Shown here piece after piece: positions 62,770 to 64,000 of a DNA stretch of 64,000 nucleotides (position 1 is its first letter; every line of letters starts with the position of its first letter). The DNA comes from Buttiauxella gaviniae ATCC 51604 (GTDB lineage Bacteria; Pseudomonadota; Gammaproteobacteria; Enterobacterales; Enterobacteriaceae): contig NZ_LXEP01000007.1 in NCBI RefSeq assembly GCF_001654835.1, positions 62,001-126,000 of the forward strand, written 5' to 3'. A model generated the notes under the pieces. That model worked only from the letters and a program-made list of their open reading frames with translations. It ran no database searches and was not told the origin of the DNA. A program made the position numbers and the translations under genes.

Positions 62770-63582
62770 ATGTTAATTGAAAATGACCTCGCGCCTCGCA
62801 CTGATAAGCCGCTGCTTAAATTAAGTAAAATCTCTAAAAACTTTGGTGCAGTTTCTGCGCTAACCGATATTGATCTTGATGTTTACGCCGGGGAAGTCGT
62901 CGCCCTGGTGGGTGATAACGGCGCGGGAAAATCAACGCTAGTAAAAATATTAGCGGGGGTTCATCAACCCACTTCCGGCACGGTTGAATTCGAGGGGGAA
63001 TTAATCTCTCTCGATACGCCAGGAAAGGCGCTGGAATATGGTATTTCAACCGTCTTTCAGGATTTGGCGTTATGTGAAAATTTAGATGTGGTGGCGAATT
63101 TGTTTCTCGGGCACGAATTATCGGCCTGGCAGCTTGATGAAGTGACGATGGAAGTCCGCGCCTGGACGCTTTTAAAAGAGCTGGCTGCGCGCATTCCTTC
63201 GGTACGCGAGCCGGTCGCTTCGTTGTCCGGCGGCCAGCGCCAAACTGTGGCGATTGCCCGTTCGCTTCTGCTTAACCCGAAAATCATCATGCTGGATGAA
63301 CCAACTGCGGCACTTGGCGTGGCGCAAACAGCCGAAGTACTTAACCTGATTGAACGCGTTCGCGAGCGCGGTCTGGGGGTCATTATCATCAGTCATAATA
63401 TGGAAGATGTGCGGGCCGTCGCAGACAGAATTGTCGTATTACGTCTGGGCCGCAATAAAGGCATTTTCACACCCGAATCTACCAATCAGGAATTAGTGGC
63501 GGCCATTACCGGAGCGACAGAAAATTCCGTCTCACGTCGGGTGGAAAGAAAAACAACCGAACATACGTTGGGGGCGAATTAA
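62770..63582 (+). CDS. Sugar ABC transporter ATP-binding protein, single-domain
   Basis: ATPase of 270 residues. Walker A GDNGAGKST (48-56), signature LSGGQ (152-156), Walker B IIMLDEP (172-178) and the switch His near 209 (ISHN) are all present. XylG and RbsA of E. coli are about 500 residues with two such domains; here only one is encoded, so the active transporter would need a homodimer. It is 62 bp after the binding-protein gene and 3 bp before the permease. Confidence 0.92.
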   Translation: MLIENDLAPRTDKPLLKLSKISKNFGAVSALTDIDLDVYAGEVVALVGDNGAGKSTLVKILAGVHQPTSGTVEFEGELISLDTPGKALEYGISTVFQDLALCENLDVVANLFLGHELSAWQLDEVTMEVRAWTLLKELAARIPSVREPVASLSGGQRQTVAIARSLLLNPKIIMLDEPTAALGVAQTAEVLNLIERVRERGLGVIIISHNMEDVRAVADRIVVLRLGRNKGIFTPESTNQELVAAITGATENSVSRRVERKTTEHTLGAN

Positions 63583-63585
63583 GCG

Positions 63586-64000
63586 ATGACGACCAATAAA
63601 CCACTGCTTCCCGAAACCCGGTTAGATCGCAGCGATGAGCGCGTCGACCATCAGGATAATATCTTTGGCTTGCTGCGCGCTTATATTACCCGGATTAAAA
63701 CGGGCGATTTAGGGATGATTCCCGTGGTGCTAGGGCTGATTATAATTTCGATTGTTTTCACCCTTCTCAACCCGATTTATATGGCCCCGAATAATCTCGT
63801 TAATATGTTATTTGACTGTGCGACCGTCGGGTTTATTTCGCTGGGGATTGTTTGTGTATTGCTGTTAGGTGAGATCGATCTCTCGGTCGGTTCGATGAGC
63901 GGCCTGGCGTCGGCAATTATTGGCGTGCTGTGGGTGAATCAGGGTTGGTCCGTAGTTGGCGCTATCGCCGTTGCACTCGCGGTTGGCGCAGTGGTTGGCC
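63586..64000 (+). CDS. Sugar ABC transporter permease, partial
   Basis: The first 138 residues of an inner-membrane permease; the gene runs off the window. A hydrophilic N-terminal part of about 45 residues precedes the first helix (VVLGLIIISIVFTLL), and the conserved LLLGEIDLSVGSMSGL motif of XylH/RbsC-type permeases is present. The start is 3 bp after the ATPase stop. Confidence 0.9.
   Translation, partial: MTTNKPLLPETRLDRSDERVDHQDNIFGLLRAYITRIKTGDLGMIPVVLGLIIISIVFTLLNPIYMAPNNLVNMLFDCATVGFISLGIVCVLLLGEIDLSVGSMSGLASAIIGVLWVNQGWSVVGAIAVALAVGAVVG

Overview
The window is a chromosomal segment of a member of the Enterobacteriaceae that is not Escherichia coli itself. Nearly every protein aligns along its full length with an E. 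coli K-12 counterpart from memory, gene order inside each block is the enteric one, and five ERIC-type repeats are present. The genus cannot be fixed from the sequence alone. There is no sign of prophage, insertion sequence, plasmid genes or CRISPR, and almost all of the window is core metabolism.

Layout. 1-9.6 kb: gpmA with a Fur-type operator, aroG with a TyrR-type operator, ybgS, zitB, the pnuC-nadA operon with a NadR-type box, a tRNA cluster read leftwards as Lys-Lys-Lys-Val-Lys, then cpoB, pal and tolB. 9.6-16.8 kb: tolA, tolR, tolQ, ybgC, then ybgE, cydX, cydB, cydA (cytochrome bd-I), then about 1 kb of non-coding DNA where E. coli has mng genes. 16.8-28.5 kb: the sucABCD and sdhCDAB operons and the divergent gltA, that is much of the TCA cycle. 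28.6-34.0 kb: a repeat-rich lipoprotein gene, nei, pxpC, pxpB, ybgI and phr; pxpA is missing from its usual place. 34.1-49.3 kb: the 13-gene nuo operon for complex I. 49.9-61.3 kb: lrhA, alaA, yfbR, yfbS, yfbT, yfbU, yfbV and ackA-pta. 61.6 kb to the end: a sugar ABC importer whose permease runs off the window.

The genes form a coherent respiratory and central-carbon set: citrate synthase, 2-oxoglutarate dehydrogenase, succinyl-CoA synthetase and succinate dehydrogenase feed the quinone pool, complex I and cytochrome bd use it, and AckA-Pta handles acetyl-CoA overflow. Tol-Pal maintains the envelope.

The most noteworthy observations are these. (1) Two tRNA-Lys spacers carry truncated tRNA 3' ends facing inverted T-arm copies, predicted to fold into long stem-loops. 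(2) phr is joined to nuoN, as expected from one large inversion around the replication terminus relative to E. coli. (3) ERIC elements have altered genes or leaders: one provides the end of NuoA, one lies in the gltA leader, and shortened ones lie in nadA-pnuC and ackA-pta. (4) pxpA is absent beside pxpBC. (5) A lipoprotein carries five 33-bp tandem repeats. I did not find a clearly new multi-gene system; the tRNA spacer architecture is the closest to an unexplained structure.
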